Part shown: positions 42,531 through 52,731 of the stretch, in pieces | Layout: each line of letters starts with the position of its first letter | How positions within the stretch are numbered: position 1 is the first letter of the stretch | Assembly: GCF_001628715.1 (NCBI RefSeq) | Contig: NZ_CP011120.1 | Span: forward strand, 2,314,501 to 2,378,500 | Length of the DNA stretch: 64,000 nucleotides | Origin: Acetobacter oryzifermentans | Lineage (GTDB): Bacteria; Pseudomonadota; Alphaproteobacteria; Acetobacterales; Acetobacteraceae | Direction of reading: 5' to 3' | Notes under the pieces: generated by a model | Told to the model about the DNA's origin: nothing | Seen by the model: only the letters and a program-made list of their open reading frames with translations | Databases searched by the model: none | Made by a program: the position numbers and the translations under genes

Positions 42531-43285
42531 TCAGTTAAGCAGGATGATGATTGAGGCGAACTGCACTGCTGCGAGGAATGTTGACTTCAGTTTGTCGTAG
42601 CGCGTTGCGATGGCGCGGAACTGTTTGAGTTTATTGAAGAACTGCTCAATAAGATTACGTTCCCTGTAAAGAGCGAAGTCTGTTTTGCGTTGTGTCGTTC
42701 TGTTGCGTTTTGGTGGAATGACCGGGGTAATCCCACGCTCTGTCAGTCGGTCGATCAACCTGTCTGCGTCATAAGCCTTGTCGGCAAGAAAGGCATCCGG
42801 GTCGATCTTTTCCAGAAGCGGTTCGGCCTGAGTAATATCGGCATCCTGACCCGGTGTGATATCGAGTTCCACCGGGTTCCCGAGAGCATCACAGATGGCA
42901 TGGATCTTTGTGGTTAGTCCGCCCCGCGACCGTCCGATGGCCTGATCCGCGCCCCCTTTTTCAGGGCTCCGGCGCTGTGCTGATGCGCCCGGACTATCGT
43001 GCTGTCGATCATCATGTATTCATTGTCGTGATCTGCCGCCAGATGGCGAAATATCCGCTCGATTACACCGCTTTCGCACCAGCGGCGCAGACGCCGGTGG
43101 ACATTTTTCCAGTCCCCGAAACGCGGTGGAAGATCACGCCAGGGGATGCCTGCGCAATAGCGATACAACACGGCTTCCACGAAGAGACGATTGTCCGCAG
43201 CCGTGCCGCCAACATAACCTTCACGACCGGGAAGAAGGTCTTTTATGCAGAATGGTCTGAAGATTTTTGATATGGTGACAATCAT
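42531..43285 (-). mobile_element. IS5-family (IS427/IS1031-like) transposase, two overlapping frames
   Basis: The upstream frame (43285-42914) encodes the N-terminal part (GTAADNRLFVEAVLYRYCAG, PWRDLPPRFGDWKNVHRRLR and the first catalytic Asp in MMIDSTIVRAHQHS). The second frame, ending at 42531, encodes the rest (FLADKAYDADRLIDRLTERG with the second Asp, and ERNLIEQFFNKLKQFRAIAT with the Glu). An A-rich slippery run followed by G5 near 42957-42962 (minus strand) suits a programmed -1 frameshift, as in this IS group. So the transposase may be active. I could not find its terminal inverted repeats with confidence. Confidence 0.85.
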
Positions 43286-43331
43286 TAACCCCTTCCAAAA
43301 ACCATAGGTTAAGGTTAAATCGGTTTATTGA

Positions 43332-43364
43332 AGCTCCCAGACTGTTTAATCAATGTTGGGAGCT
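43332..43364. terminator. Hairpin between the IS5 element and the second integrase
   Basis: AGCTCCCA (43332-43339) pairs with TGGGAGCT (43357-43364) around 17 bases, followed by AAAACA. It is a weak terminator candidate; its owner gene is unclear. Confidence 0.35.
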
Positions 43365-43430
43365 AAAACATAGACCAGAAGACAGCACGTCGCGTTCTTT
43401 TTGCTGTTTCAATGGGTTAGCAAAGCGTCA

Positions 43431-43470
43431 CTGCGGGTTGATGCAGGTTCGAGTCCCGCAGTTCGCACCA
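43431..43470 (+). other. tRNA 3'-end remnant: left end of the nested element
   Basis: The bases end in GGTTCGAGTCCCGCAGTTCG followed by CACCA, a T-loop, acceptor strand and CCA end of a tRNA, perhaps tRNA-Leu. The rest of a tRNA is absent. The 22 bases from 43446 to 43467 recur exactly at 55461-55482. An integrase gene starts 90 bases inside, as expected for an attachment site. Confidence 0.78.
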
Positions 43471-43559
43471 CAGACACCTGAAATAGCACGATTTTTCGGC
43501 TGAATGAGGAGCAAAGGCTGTCTTTGCTCCATCATCCTTCCCCACCGAGGGAAGATTCT

Positions 43560-44931
43560 ATGCTCCGTGTCCGAGGCACTACCTACCACTTCCGCCGTAT
43601 CGTTCCCCCTGCCCTGCGAGCAGCCTTAAACCGGCGGGAAATCTGGGTTTCTTTGAAAACTGGCTACCAGAATGAAGCTCGCAAACGCGCTTGTTTACTT
43701 CACGCCAGAACCACTGAAATGTTCATGCAAGCCCATTCTGCACTGGTAGAACCAGACGCTTTAAGCAGGCTTGAGGGACTGCGGGTTTCACTGCGGGATT
43801 TGCAGAGCGTGAACCTGCCTTCATCTGCTCAGGAAACGGGGTCCGTGCCGGTGTCAGCACCGATGCCAAAACCCCGAACAATCAAGAAACCGGCCAAAGC
43901 ACCCAAAGCCCAACCTTTGATGCTCTCCGGTGCCCTGAAACGCTTTGTGCAGGATAATTCCCATGCCAGTGCTGACACCAAGAAAGCGACCCAGCGGGCA
44001 GTGGACCTCTTTCTTCAAGCGTTTGGAGATGCTCCTGTATCCATCATAGGGGGCGAGAAGGCCGGAGCCTTCCGTGACCTGCTGTTTTATCTTCCGGCAT
44101 CGCTGGGCAAACGTAAGAGCCGCCTTACCCTTGAGGAAGAGGCACAGAGAGTCAGAGATGAAGGTCTGCCAACTTTGAGTGGCAAGAGCGTTAAAAACCA
44201 TATGATGCGTCTCTCTGCCCTTTGGAGCCAGTTACACCAGCGGGAATTGGTCACACGTAACCCGTGGACGGGCTGGAATTTTGAAAATGGGCAAAAGACC
44301 ATACGCAGAAGCTGGACTGCCAGAGAACTGGCTTTGCTGGCCTCCGCGTCATGGCATAGCACATCCGTGCCAGAACAGACCTTCCGGCTTGTGACCCTTA
44401 TTGCTGCCTACTCTGGTATGAGGCTGGGTGAAATCTGCACCCTGAGAAAAGAAGACCTCCAGACCGTTGATGGTATCCCCTGTTTTATGGTCAGGCCACA
44501 TTCTGACGATGGCTGGTCACCAAAGACGGAAGCTGGCACTCGTGTGGTGCCAATCCATTCAAAGCTGATTGAAGCCGGTATTCTAGCCCTTAAGGATACC
44601 ACAGACGGCCCATACCTCATTCCCGGCTTGGAGACTTCAAAACAGGGCGTCAGGGGCGCAGCCCTTGGCAGGGCTTTCTCATTGCTCAAGACCCGCATTG
44701 GTACCAGCAGAAATCACCTTCCATTCATTCCGGCATACTGTTTCCACCCAACTCAGAAATGCAGATGCCAATATCAGAGAGGTCTGGATTGACCGCCTGC
44801 TGGGTCATGAAGCAACTCACAAAAGCCAAGGGACAACCACCTATCTGACCAGGATTTCGACTGCCAACCTCAGCCAAACAATAGAGGCAATCAGCTACCC
44901 GGAAAAAGCCTTCAAAAAGTTAGCGTTTTAA
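43560..44931 (+). pseudogene. Tyrosine integrase of the nested element, frameshifted
   Basis: The first frame (43560 to 44792) encodes the arm- and core-binding domains (MLRVRGTTYHFRRIVPPALR, WVSLKTGYQNEARKRA) and the first part of the catalytic domain (AAYSGMRLGEICTL with catalytic Arg). Near 44700-44715 the frame is lost. The +2-shifted frame to 44931 continues exactly with EITFHSFRHTVSTQLRN, LLGHEATHKSQGTTTYLTRI and the C-terminus. A single base change would join them into about 456 residues. No slippery site is visible, so this looks like a true mutation. A similar C-terminal scrap is at 15483-15665. Confidence 0.85.
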
Positions 44932-45096
44932 AAGGGAGCCAGCAGTGCTCAATGGCTACCCATTGAGCATCTGGCAAGGGGGAGAAACCTCCCCCGTTGA
45001 CCCCCATAAAGGCAGTTTACTGCCCTTATTTCTCGCCCCAGCAAAGATGGAGAGTGTGGGAGGAGGGTAACCATCCGGCGAGAGACGCGGGCGTGA

Positions 45097-46725
45097 TCAG
45101 GCAGCGATGCTATTCTGCCCTTGAGCAATGGGTTTCCAATGCCAGGGGAGGAGTTCATGGAGGCGTGGGTTGGGAGTGTCGTTGATGCGGGCGAGCACAT
45201 CGGCGAGCCATGCCTGAGGATTGACCTCGTTCAGGCGGCAGGTGGCGACGAGGGAATACATGGCGGCGGCTCTTTCACCGCCACGATCGGAGCCTGCGAA
45301 CAGCCAGGCTTTTCTCCCCAGTGCGATACCGCGGATTGCACGTTCCGCCGCATTATTCGTCAGACAGATCCGGCCGTCTTCAAGAAATACCGTGAATGTA
45401 TCGACCCGTCTGAGAATATAGTTCATTGCCTGGGCAATGGGGTTTTTCGACGACATGCGCCGGCAGGTCTCGCGCATCCAGTCGAGCAGATCCTCGACCA
45501 GCGGGGCGATACTCTCCTTGCGGATGGCCAGCCGATGTGCGGCGGAGCTGCTGTTGATCGCGCGTTCGGCGTCGAATATGGCGTCGATCCGGCGCACGGC
45601 CTCTATGGCGAGTGGCGCCTTGTCTTTCTCGGCAATCTTGAACAGTCCCCGGCGTCCATGCGCCCAGCAGCCGACCGCGACCACAGGCGCGGGCTGACGT
45701 CCCGGCTTTGCCAGGTGAGTGTATCCGGCATAGGCGTCTGATTGCAGGATTCCGGTCCAGCCGGTGAGATGGTCGGCCGGATGTTCACCTTTACGGTCTC
45801 GGGAGTAGCGGAACCACACGGCTGGGGGCGCGAGGCCGCCAAATGGGGCATCGTCGCGCACATAATTCCACAATCGTCCGGTCACGGTGCGCCCCTTCGC
45901 CAGTACGGGCACTGTGGTGTCGTCCGCATGCAGACGCTGGGCTGCGAGCACATGTGCCCGGATCAGCGCGGTAAGGGGCGCCAGCGTCGCGGTGCAGGCA
46001 CCCACCCAGTCGGCTAGCGTCGAGGTGTCGAGATCGATCCCCTCACGGGCAAATGCATCGCTCTGCCGGTTCAGCGGCAGATGCTGCAGGAACTTGTCGC
46101 ACAGGATGCCCGCAAGCAGCTTTGGACCGGCCCGTCCGCGTGCGATCGGGTGGAAAGGTGCCGGTGGCTGGGTGATGCTCTCGCAGTCGCGGCAGGTGAA
46201 TTTCTCGCGCACCGTCTGGATCACCTTGAACTGTCGCGGGATCACCTCCAGCGTCTCGGTGACACTCTCCCCCAGCTTACTCAGGCGCTCGCCGCCACAG
46301 CACGGGCAATGTGTCGGCACGGGGATGACGACCCGTTCGCGCGGGAGATCGGCGCGCAGCGGCTGGCGACCGTGATTGCGCCGGGGCGCTGTCGCCCGCA
46401 CGGCAGGATCGGAAGCGTTTTCCGGCGCATCCTCGGCGTGCGCCGTCTCCAGATCCTCCAGTTCGAGTTCGAACTGGGCCAGCAGACGGCGCCCCCGCTC
46501 CGATGAGGCCCCGAAACGGTCCTGGCGCATCCGCGCAATGAGGTGCTTGAGATGAGCGATCTGCGCCTCGGCGCTGATCGCTCGGGTTTCAGCGGCAGTG
46601 GCCCGGGTTTCGGCAGAAGACGCCCGGAATTCGGCGACCTGAACGCGCGCCTCGACCGCGGCAAGTGCCGCGCGCAGGGCCATCATCTCGTCCGTGTCTC
46701 CCGTCATGAAGACAGTTGACCACAT
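45097..46725 (-). CDS. tnpC: IS66 transposase TnpC
   Basis: A 542-residue DDE transposase. A coiled-coil N-terminus (repeats of AETRA, then AQIAHLKHLIARMRQDRFG) is followed by a zinc-finger-like CPCCGG segment. The catalytic domain has LHADDTTVPVLAKG (Asp), LQSDAYAGYTHLAK (Asp) and LTNNAAERAIRGIALGRKAW (Glu). AMYSLVATCRLNEVNPQAWL near the end is the standard IS66 C-terminal domain. The length matches full IS66 enzymes. It is the last gene of the element. Confidence 0.95.
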   Translation of the reverse strand: MWSTVFMTGDTDEMMALRAALAAVEARVQVAEFRASSAETRATAAETRAISAEAQIAHLKHLIARMRQDRFGASSERGRRLLAQFELELEDLETAHAEDAPENASDPAVRATAPRRNHGRQPLRADLPRERVVIPVPTHCPCCGGERLSKLGESVTETLEVIPRQFKVIQTVREKFTCRDCESITQPPAPFHPIARGRAGPKLLAGILCDKFLQHLPLNRQSDAFAREGIDLDTSTLADWVGACTATLAPLTALIRAHVLAAQRLHADDTTVPVLAKGRTVTGRLWNYVRDDAPFGGLAPPAVWFRYSRDRKGEHPADHLTGWTGILQSDAYAGYTHLAKPGRQPAPVVAVGCWAHGRRGLFKIAEKDKAPLAIEAVRRIDAIFDAERAINSSSAAHRLAIRKESIAPLVEDLLDWMRETCRRMSSKNPIAQAMNYILRRVDTFTVFLEDGRICLTNNAAERAIRGIALGRKAWLFAGSDRGGERAAAMYSLVATCRLNEVNPQAWLADVLARINDTPNPRLHELLPWHWKPIAQGQNSIAA

Positions 46726-46772
46726 GGGCGCTCAAAAGAGTACCAGTATATGCTGATCTGGCGCAGTTTTTA

Positions 46773-47120
46773 TTATCCCGCCAGTTCGGGTCTCCAGGTT
46801 TTCTGCGGGTTTCTCCAGTCGATCCCTTCCAGCAGGCAACTTAATTGTGACGGGGAAAGATGGATCACCCCGTCCCTGGCCGAGGGCCAGAGGAAATGCC
46901 CACGCTCGATCCGCTTCGCATATAATGACAGGCCTACGCCATCGTGCCAGATCAGTTTCACCAGGTCGCCGCGCTTTCCCCTGAAGGCATAAACGTCGCC
47001 GGCGAAAGGATCACGACCCAGCGTTTCCTGGACTTTCAGAGCCAGCCCGGGCATCCCGAGGCGCATATCGGTCACGCCGGCCGCCAGCCATATCCTCAGC
47101 GTGGAGGGAAGCGGAATCAT
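46773..47120 (-). CDS. tnpB: IS66 accessory protein TnpB (Orf2)
   Basis: A 115-residue protein of the IS66 Orf2 family: STLRIWLAAGVTDMRLGMPG, FAGDVYAFRGKRGDLVKLIW and HDGVGLSLYAKRIERGHFLW are the hallmark segments. It is needed for IS66 transposition, but its activity is not well known. It overlaps tnpA by four bases (ATGA-type) and precedes tnpC by 47 bases. Confidence 0.95.
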   Translation of the reverse strand: MIPLPSTLRIWLAAGVTDMRLGMPGLALKVQETLGRDPFAGDVYAFRGKRGDLVKLIWHDGVGLSLYAKRIERGHFLWPSARDGVIHLSPSQLSCLLEGIDWRNPQKTWRPELAG

Positions 47121-47599
47121 GACCGCAGCGCGCCCACAATCTCACGCAGACGATCAGCGGACAGCCCCGTGTCGAATTCGAGCCGCACACCGTCCGGAAA
47201 GACCACGCTGACCGCTCGGCCAGGCGGCGTTCCCTGTTCGCTTCGACGCTCCAATGCCTGCGGCTGAGGTGCCGGAGCCACCATGACAGGCACGAACGAT
47301 GTTCCGCCCTGCGCTTTGGCCCGGGCCTCTCGCCGCCAGCGAAACACCAGGCTTGGATGAACACCATACTGTGCAGCCACCTCCCTTACGGGGCGCCGGC
47401 TCTCGTAGGACGCGATGACCACGCGCGCGCGAAATTCAGGGGCGTGCCAGCGGCGGCGATCTGAAACGATCTCGATCCGCGAGGCTTCCGCCAGCCTGTC
47501 TCGCTCTCCTGCCTCCATACCGCTCCCTTGGAGCCTCTCTGCGGTACTACCTGCGACACTCGCAGGTAGTACCGCGTCTCTATCTCTTGAATCGCTCAT
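47117..47599 (-). CDS. tnpA: IS66 accessory protein TnpA
   Basis: A 160-residue protein with a helix-turn-helix of the transposase-8 type (WHAPEFRARVVIASYESRRP, VREVAAQYGVHPSLVFRWRR), followed by a basic segment and a C-terminal part typical of IS66 TnpA (VSVVFPDGVRLEFDTGLSAD). It is the first gene of the element, starting 59 bases from the right end. It probably binds the element's ends. Confidence 0.93.
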   Translation of the reverse strand: MSDSRDRDAVLPASVAGSTAERLQGSGMEAGERDRLAEASRIEIVSDRRRWHAPEFRARVVIASYESRRPVREVAAQYGVHPSLVFRWRREARAKAQGGTSFVPVMVAPAPQPQALERRSEQGTPPGRAVSVVFPDGVRLEFDTGLSADRLREIVGALRS

Positions 47600-47768
47600 G
47601 ATTCATAGCTGAACCAGAATAGAAATATTCAGCAAGGCGGCAGTCGCCGGGTGCTTACGGAGGAGGGCTCGATTTCATCCTTCCACATTACAGAGTCATA
47701 AAGACACGACTTTACTGACAGACGTTGAGCGATAAGATGAAATATCTTACCCTTGAAGGCTTCTGTTT

Positions 47769-50700
47769 ATGTCTGCTCTTTCTACCCTCCTTGATACCCT
47801 GCGCCATATGGCCGTTACCGAGAGCGAAAAAGGGACATATTTTGAGGAACTGGTCGTCTGCTACCTGCGGACAGAACCCAGCTATGTCGATCTTTATGAC
47901 AAGGTCTGGCCCTACAAGGAATGGGCAAAGGAAGAAGGGCATCCCGTCAAGGATACAGGCATCGACCTTGTGGCTAGAGAACGGGGAACAGGCAATCTTC
48001 ATGCCATCCAATGCAAGTTCTACGCACCGGACCACAAGATCACAAAGAAGGATATCGACACCTTCTTCTCTGCGTCCGGCAAAAGCTGGTTCTCCCATCG
48101 CGTCATTGTGGCGACCACGAACCACTGGAACAGCAACGCCGAAGACACACTGGCCAACCAGCACCCGCCAGTTAGCAAGATTGACCTGCTAGACCTTGAA
48201 ACCAGCGTCATTGACTGGTCGCAGTATCAACCGAAACAGAAGCCTGTCCTACGGGAGAAAAAGAGACCCCGCGAGCATCAGAAAACGGCTATCGGGAACG
48301 TGCTGGCAGGTTTCGAGACTCATAACCGTGGCCGACTCATCATGGCTTGCGGCACAGGCAAGACCTTCACCAGCCTGAAACTGGCAGAAGAACTGGTTGG
48401 CGCTGGTGGCCGCGTCCTGTTTCTGGTTCCCAGCCTGTCCCTGCTCTCCCAATCCCTCACAGAATGGACACAGGAAAGTCAGGTTCCCTTGCATAGTTTC
48501 GCTGTCTGTTCAGACAGTGATGTGGGAAAGAAGAAAGCGTCCAACGACGACGAAATCAAGGTCAAGGTTCACGAGCTTCGCTACCCTGCGACCACAAATC
48601 CGGAGCGACTGGCAACCGAATACCAGAAACGTCATGACGCCACCCATATGACAGTGGTGTTCTCCACCTATCATTCCATTGATGTCATCAGTCAGGCGCA
48701 GAAAGAGCATGACTTCCCGGAATTCGATTTGATTGTTTGCGATGAAGCCCATCGCACCACCGGTGTGACGTTTGGTGGAGAAGAGAACGACAGCGCCTTT
48801 GTGAAGGTCCATAATCAGGATTATCTGCACGGCCAGCGTCGTCTCTACATGACCGCTACACCCCGTATCTATGGGGATGTGGCTCAGGAGAAGGCCGAAA
48901 AGGAAGGAGCCATCGTCTATGGCATGAACAATGCCGAGATTTTTGGCCCAGAGTTCCATGTCATCACCTTCTCCGAAGCAGTCAGACGCAAACTACTGGT
49001 CGATTACAAAGTCATCGTGCTGGCTGTTGATGAGGGTACAGTCAGCGCAAGGCTTCAGAAGCTTCTGGACGACCCCGAAAATGGCCTGAAAGTCGATGAT
49101 GCCGCCAAAATTGTCGGATGCTGGAAAGCTCTAGCCAAGATCGGTTTGTCCCAAGACGGTGTTGAAGACCCCAGTCCCATGAAACGCGCTGTGGCGTTCT
49201 GTCAGGTTATCTCTCCTGACTACAAGGGACAAACACACAAAGTCAGTTCCATCCAGATTGCCGACATGTTCCAGAAGGTTGTTGAGGAATATCAGCAACA
49301 AGACGGTATCGAGCCAGAGGCACGTCTGACCTGCGAAGCGGAACACGTTGATGGCGGAATGAATGCCAGTGAAAAGGAAGGCAAGCTCTCATGGCTGAAA
49401 GAGGAAACGCCTGACAAAGTCTGCCGTGTGCTGTCCAACGTTCGATGCCTTTCTGAAGGCGTGGATGTTCCCGCCCTTGATGCTGTCCTTTTCCTGACAC
49501 CCCGCAACTCTCAGGTTGATGTGGTGCAGTCAGTCGGTCGCGTGATGCGGAATGCTACCGGCAAGAAACGGGGTTACGTGGTTCTGCCTGTAGTTATCCC
49601 TGCGGGCACACCGCCCGAGCAGTCTTTGGACAATAATCAGGCTTACAAGGTGGTCTGGCAAGTTCTTCAGGCTTTACGGTCCCACGATGACCGCTTTGAC
49701 AGCATGGTTAACAAGATGGACCTTCAGGCGAAACCTGACACGTCCCGCATGGAAGTGATCGCGGTCACAAAGACCATCACCCCGAGGACAAAGGCCCTGA
49801 CCACAGGCACTGCCCAGAAGGCTCATTCTTCCTACGATATTGGAAAGAAAGCCTCTCGTCCCAGTGAAGAACAGTTCAAAATGGAGTTCGAAGTCGGCGA
49901 AATCGAACGCGCCATCTATGCGAAAATCGTCAAGAAGGTAGGCAACCGTCATCACTGGGAAGACTGGGCCGGTGATATTGCGAAAATTGCCCAGACACAT
50001 ATCACACGCATTGCCACCATTCTTGAAAACCCTGAAAATATTGAGGCCCGTAAAGCCTTTGACCAGTTTGCAGGAGACCTGCGGTCAGAACTGAATGACA
50101 GCATTACCGATGAGGAAATCATCGAGATGCTGGCCCAGCACCTGATTACCCGCCCTGTCTTTGAAGCCCTGTTTTCAGGCCACAGCTTTGTCTCCGACAA
50201 TCCCATGTCGAAAGCCATGCAGTCCGTTCTGGATGCGCTGGACAAGCACAGCCTGCGCAAGGAAACCGACAGGCTTGAACAGTTCTACGAAAATGTGAAG
50301 GACAGAGCCTCTGGTATTGATACCGCTTATGGTCGTCAGAAGGTCATCAAGGAACTGTATGACGGGTTTTTCCAGACAGCCTTTCCACGCCTGAAGGAAC
50401 GACTTGGCATCGTTTATACCCCGATTGAGGTGGTGGACTTCATTATCCGCTCCATCAACGACGTTCTGCAAAACGAGTTCGGGCAGACACTGGGAAGTAA
50501 AGGCGTCCACATCATGGACCCTTTCACCGGCACGGGAACCTTCATCACAAGGCTGTTGCAGAGCGGAGTGATTTCGAAGGAACAGCTTCTGCATAAATAC
50601 CGGCAGGAGCTTCATGCAAACGAAATTGTCCTGCTGGCCTATTATATTGCCTCGATCAATATCGAAGCGACCTTCTCTGACCTCATGGACGGAACGTATG

Positions 50701-52673
50701 AACCTTTTGAGGGTATCTGCCTGACAGACACGTTCCGGCTCAGTGAACCGCATGACCTCATCGGGTCCACGCTGGAAGATAACAACAAGCGTATCAGAAA
50801 ACAGAAAAAGCTCGATATCCGCGTTATCATGGGGAACCCGCCCTATTCCGTGGGACAAAAAAGCGGAAATGACAACAATCAGAATGTCGCCTACCCAGCG
50901 TTAGATGACCGTATTGCTGAAACATACGTGAAACGTTCAACTGCAATGCTAAAGACCTCATTGTATGATAGCTACATCCGGGCTATCCGCTGGGCTTCCG
51001 ACCGTATCGGTGACTGTGGTGTCATCGGATTTGTGACCAATGCGGGCTTTCTGGACGCCAATACAGCCAACGGTCTGCGTCAGTGTCTGGCAGAAGAATT
51101 TTCCTCCATTCATGTGTTCCATCTGCGGGGTGGGGTCCGAGGGAAATCAGGGGATTTAGCCAAACGGGAAGGTGGGAATATTTTCAATATCATGGTGGCT
51201 CCTGCCATTTCCATCATGGTCAAGAACTCGGATGCCAAAGAACAGGGACGTATCCTGTTTCATGATATCGGGGATTATCTGAACCGTGAGCAGAAGCTGA
51301 AACGTATTCAGGAACTGGCCAGCGTCAATGGACTCACGGATGCCGGTCTGTGGCAGACTATCACACCCGACGAACATGGAGACTGGCTCAGGCAGAGGGA
51401 TGATAGCTTCGGGAAGTTCATTGCTATCGGAAACAAGGAAAAGGATGCTGGAACGGTTCTGTTTTCGGCTTATTCATCAGGTGTAAAAACCCAGCGAGAT
51501 GCGTGGTGCTACAATTCCGGGAAAAGTGCTCTTACTCGTAGTGTAAAGAACACAATTTCCACCTACAATTCTGAACTCCAGCGATTCAATGCATCTTTTC
51601 CTTCTTTAGAGCGGGCCGAGCGTGAAAATAAAATTGGTAATTTTATTAATACTGATCCAACAAAAATAAGCTGGTCTGATGGAGTAAAACGAGATATTGT
51701 CCGCAACGAAGCTTATGTATTTTCTATTGAAGATATAACCACATCAATTTATAGACCTTTTACATTCCAATGGCTTTATTTTAATCGAAAATTAAATGAG
51801 CGCGTTGGCTTAATGCCTCGGCTGTTTCCTGATGCGAAGGCAGAAAATCTGGTCATATGTGTTCCGGGTTTAGGTGGAGATAAAGGTTTTTCTGCCTTTA
51901 TGACTAACCATATCATCGACCTAAACCTTGCCCCCGCGATGGGTGGATATCAAGCATTCCCGCTTTTCGTGTATCAGGAAAATAAAAAGACCTCAGACCA
52001 TCCCGACCTACTGACAGGCTCACCGAAGACCGGACTAACCAGACAGGACGCCATCACCGATGGAGGACTGAAGCATTTTCAGGATGCCTATCCCGGTGAG
52101 AGCATAAGCAAGGAAGACCTGTTCTATTATGTCTATGGCCTTCTGCATTCCCCTGAGTATCGGGAACGCTATGCTGATACCTTACGGAAGGAACTGCCCC
52201 GCATCCCCCGTGTGAAGACATTCGAGGCTTTCAAGGCATTCTCTGATGCCGGTCGCAGACTGGGTGAGATGCATGTCAATTTCGACAGCCAGCCTATTTA
52301 TAAAGACGTGGAAATTGAGACAGGGGGAAAAGCCCTGACATCTGCGGATTACCGTGTGGAAAAGATGAAATACGGGAAGGGCAAAGACAAAACCGTTCTG
52401 CATTACAATGACCGCATCACAGTCAAAGGCATTCCTCTGGAAGCTTACGACTATGTGGTGAACGGCAAGTCTGCTCTCGATTGGGTTGTCGAGCGTCAGT
52501 GCGTAAAGACAGACAAGGCCAGTGGTATCGTCAATGATGCCAATGACTGGGCCATTGAGACCATGGATAACCCACGTTACCCGCTGGAACTGTTCCTTCG
52601 GGTGCTGACTATCAGCCTAGAAACCATGAAGATTGTAAGCGGATTGCCGGCTCTTGATATTCTCGATAACTAA
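47769..52673 (+). CDS. Type ISP single-chain restriction-modification enzyme
   Basis: A 1634-residue enzyme combining all functions in one chain, as in LlaGI and LlaBIII. Residues ~20-120 are an Mrr-like nuclease (DTGIDLVARE, then Asp66 and HAIQCKF with QxK at 81-83). Residues ~170-640 are an SF2 helicase/translocase (Walker A MACGTGKT at ~193-199, VCDEAH at ~324-328, SVGRVMR as motif VI). Residues ~850-1050 are an N6-adenine methyltransferase (MDPFTGTGTF, then MGNPPYSVGQ). The C-terminal ~500 residues would be the target-recognition domain. Such enzymes methylate one strand of an asymmetric site and, on unmethylated DNA, translocate and cut. All motifs are intact, so it is likely active. Confidence 0.95.
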   Translation: MSALSTLLDTLRHMAVTESEKGTYFEELVVCYLRTEPSYVDLYDKVWPYKEWAKEEGHPVKDTGIDLVARERGTGNLHAIQCKFYAPDHKITKKDIDTFFSASGKSWFSHRVIVATTNHWNSNAEDTLANQHPPVSKIDLLDLETSVIDWSQYQPKQKPVLREKKRPREHQKTAIGNVLAGFETHNRGRLIMACGTGKTFTSLKLAEELVGAGGRVLFLVPSLSLLSQSLTEWTQESQVPLHSFAVCSDSDVGKKKASNDDEIKVKVHELRYPATTNPERLATEYQKRHDATHMTVVFSTYHSIDVISQAQKEHDFPEFDLIVCDEAHRTTGVTFGGEENDSAFVKVHNQDYLHGQRRLYMTATPRIYGDVAQEKAEKEGAIVYGMNNAEIFGPEFHVITFSEAVRRKLLVDYKVIVLAVDEGTVSARLQKLLDDPENGLKVDDAAKIVGCWKALAKIGLSQDGVEDPSPMKRAVAFCQVISPDYKGQTHKVSSIQIADMFQKVVEEYQQQDGIEPEARLTCEAEHVDGGMNASEKEGKLSWLKEETPDKVCRVLSNVRCLSEGVDVPALDAVLFLTPRNSQVDVVQSVGRVMRNATGKKRGYVVLPVVIPAGTPPEQSLDNNQAYKVVWQVLQALRSHDDRFDSMVNKMDLQAKPDTSRMEVIAVTKTITPRTKALTTGTAQKAHSSYDIGKKASRPSEEQFKMEFEVGEIERAIYAKIVKKVGNRHHWEDWAGDIAKIAQTHITRIATILENPENIEARKAFDQFAGDLRSELNDSITDEEIIEMLAQHLITRPVFEALFSGHSFVSDNPMSKAMQSVLDALDKHSLRKETDRLEQFYENVKDRASGIDTAYGRQKVIKELYDGFFQTAFPRLKERLGIVYTPIEVVDFIIRSINDVLQNEFGQTLGSKGVHIMDPFTGTGTFITRLLQSGVISKEQLLHKYRQELHANEIVLLAYYIASINIEATFSDLMDGTYEPFEGICLTDTFRLSEPHDLIGSTLEDNNKRIRKQKKLDIRVIMGNPPYSVGQKSGNDNNQNVAYPALDDRIAETYVKRSTAMLKTSLYDSYIRAIRWASDRIGDCGVIGFVTNAGFLDANTANGLRQCLAEEFSSIHVFHLRGGVRGKSGDLAKREGGNIFNIMVAPAISIMVKNSDAKEQGRILFHDIGDYLNREQKLKRIQELASVNGLTDAGLWQTITPDEHGDWLRQRDDSFGKFIAIGNKEKDAGTVLFSAYSSGVKTQRDAWCYNSGKSALTRSVKNTISTYNSELQRFNASFPSLERAERENKIGNFINTDPTKISWSDGVKRDIVRNEAYVFSIEDITTSIYRPFTFQWLYFNRKLNERVGLMPRLFPDAKAENLVICVPGLGGDKGFSAFMTNHIIDLNLAPAMGGYQAFPLFVYQENKKTSDHPDLLTGSPKTGLTRQDAITDGGLKHFQDAYPGESISKEDLFYYVYGLLHSPEYRERYADTLRKELPRIPRVKTFEAFKAFSDAGRRLGEMHVNFDSQPIYKDVEIETGGKALTSADYRVEKMKYGKGKDKTVLHYNDRITVKGIPLEAYDYVVNGKSALDWVVERQCVKTDKASGIVNDANDWAIETMDNPRYPLELFLRVLTISLETMKIVSGLPALDILDN

Positions 52674-52731
52674 AAAAGCTTCTTTTGCACTTAGTAATTT
52701 CATACTAAATGCAAAAGAATAAAATTTAATT

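Larger units (their letters stand above)
45067..47658 (-). mobile_element. Complete IS66-family element with 8-bp target duplication
   Basis: The ends are imperfect inverted repeats: GTAACCATCCGGCGAGAGAC from 45067 inward and, on the other strand, GTAAGCACCCGGCGACTGCC from 47658 inward. Both are flanked by the same 8 bases, GGAGGAGG (45059-45066 and 47659-47666). Size is 2592 bases. The three usual genes tnpA, tnpB and tnpC are whole and read on the minus strand. It inserted between the nested integrase and the restriction-modification gene. Confidence 0.95.

Noticed and set aside
42519..43320. Terminal inverted repeats of the IS5-family element
   Set aside because: I compared both flanks by eye and found no convincing matching ends, so no exact boundaries are given.
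43431..43470. A functional tRNA gene
   Set aside because: Only a T-arm and acceptor 3' strand are present, with a mismatch in the T-stem and no anticodon arm upstream.
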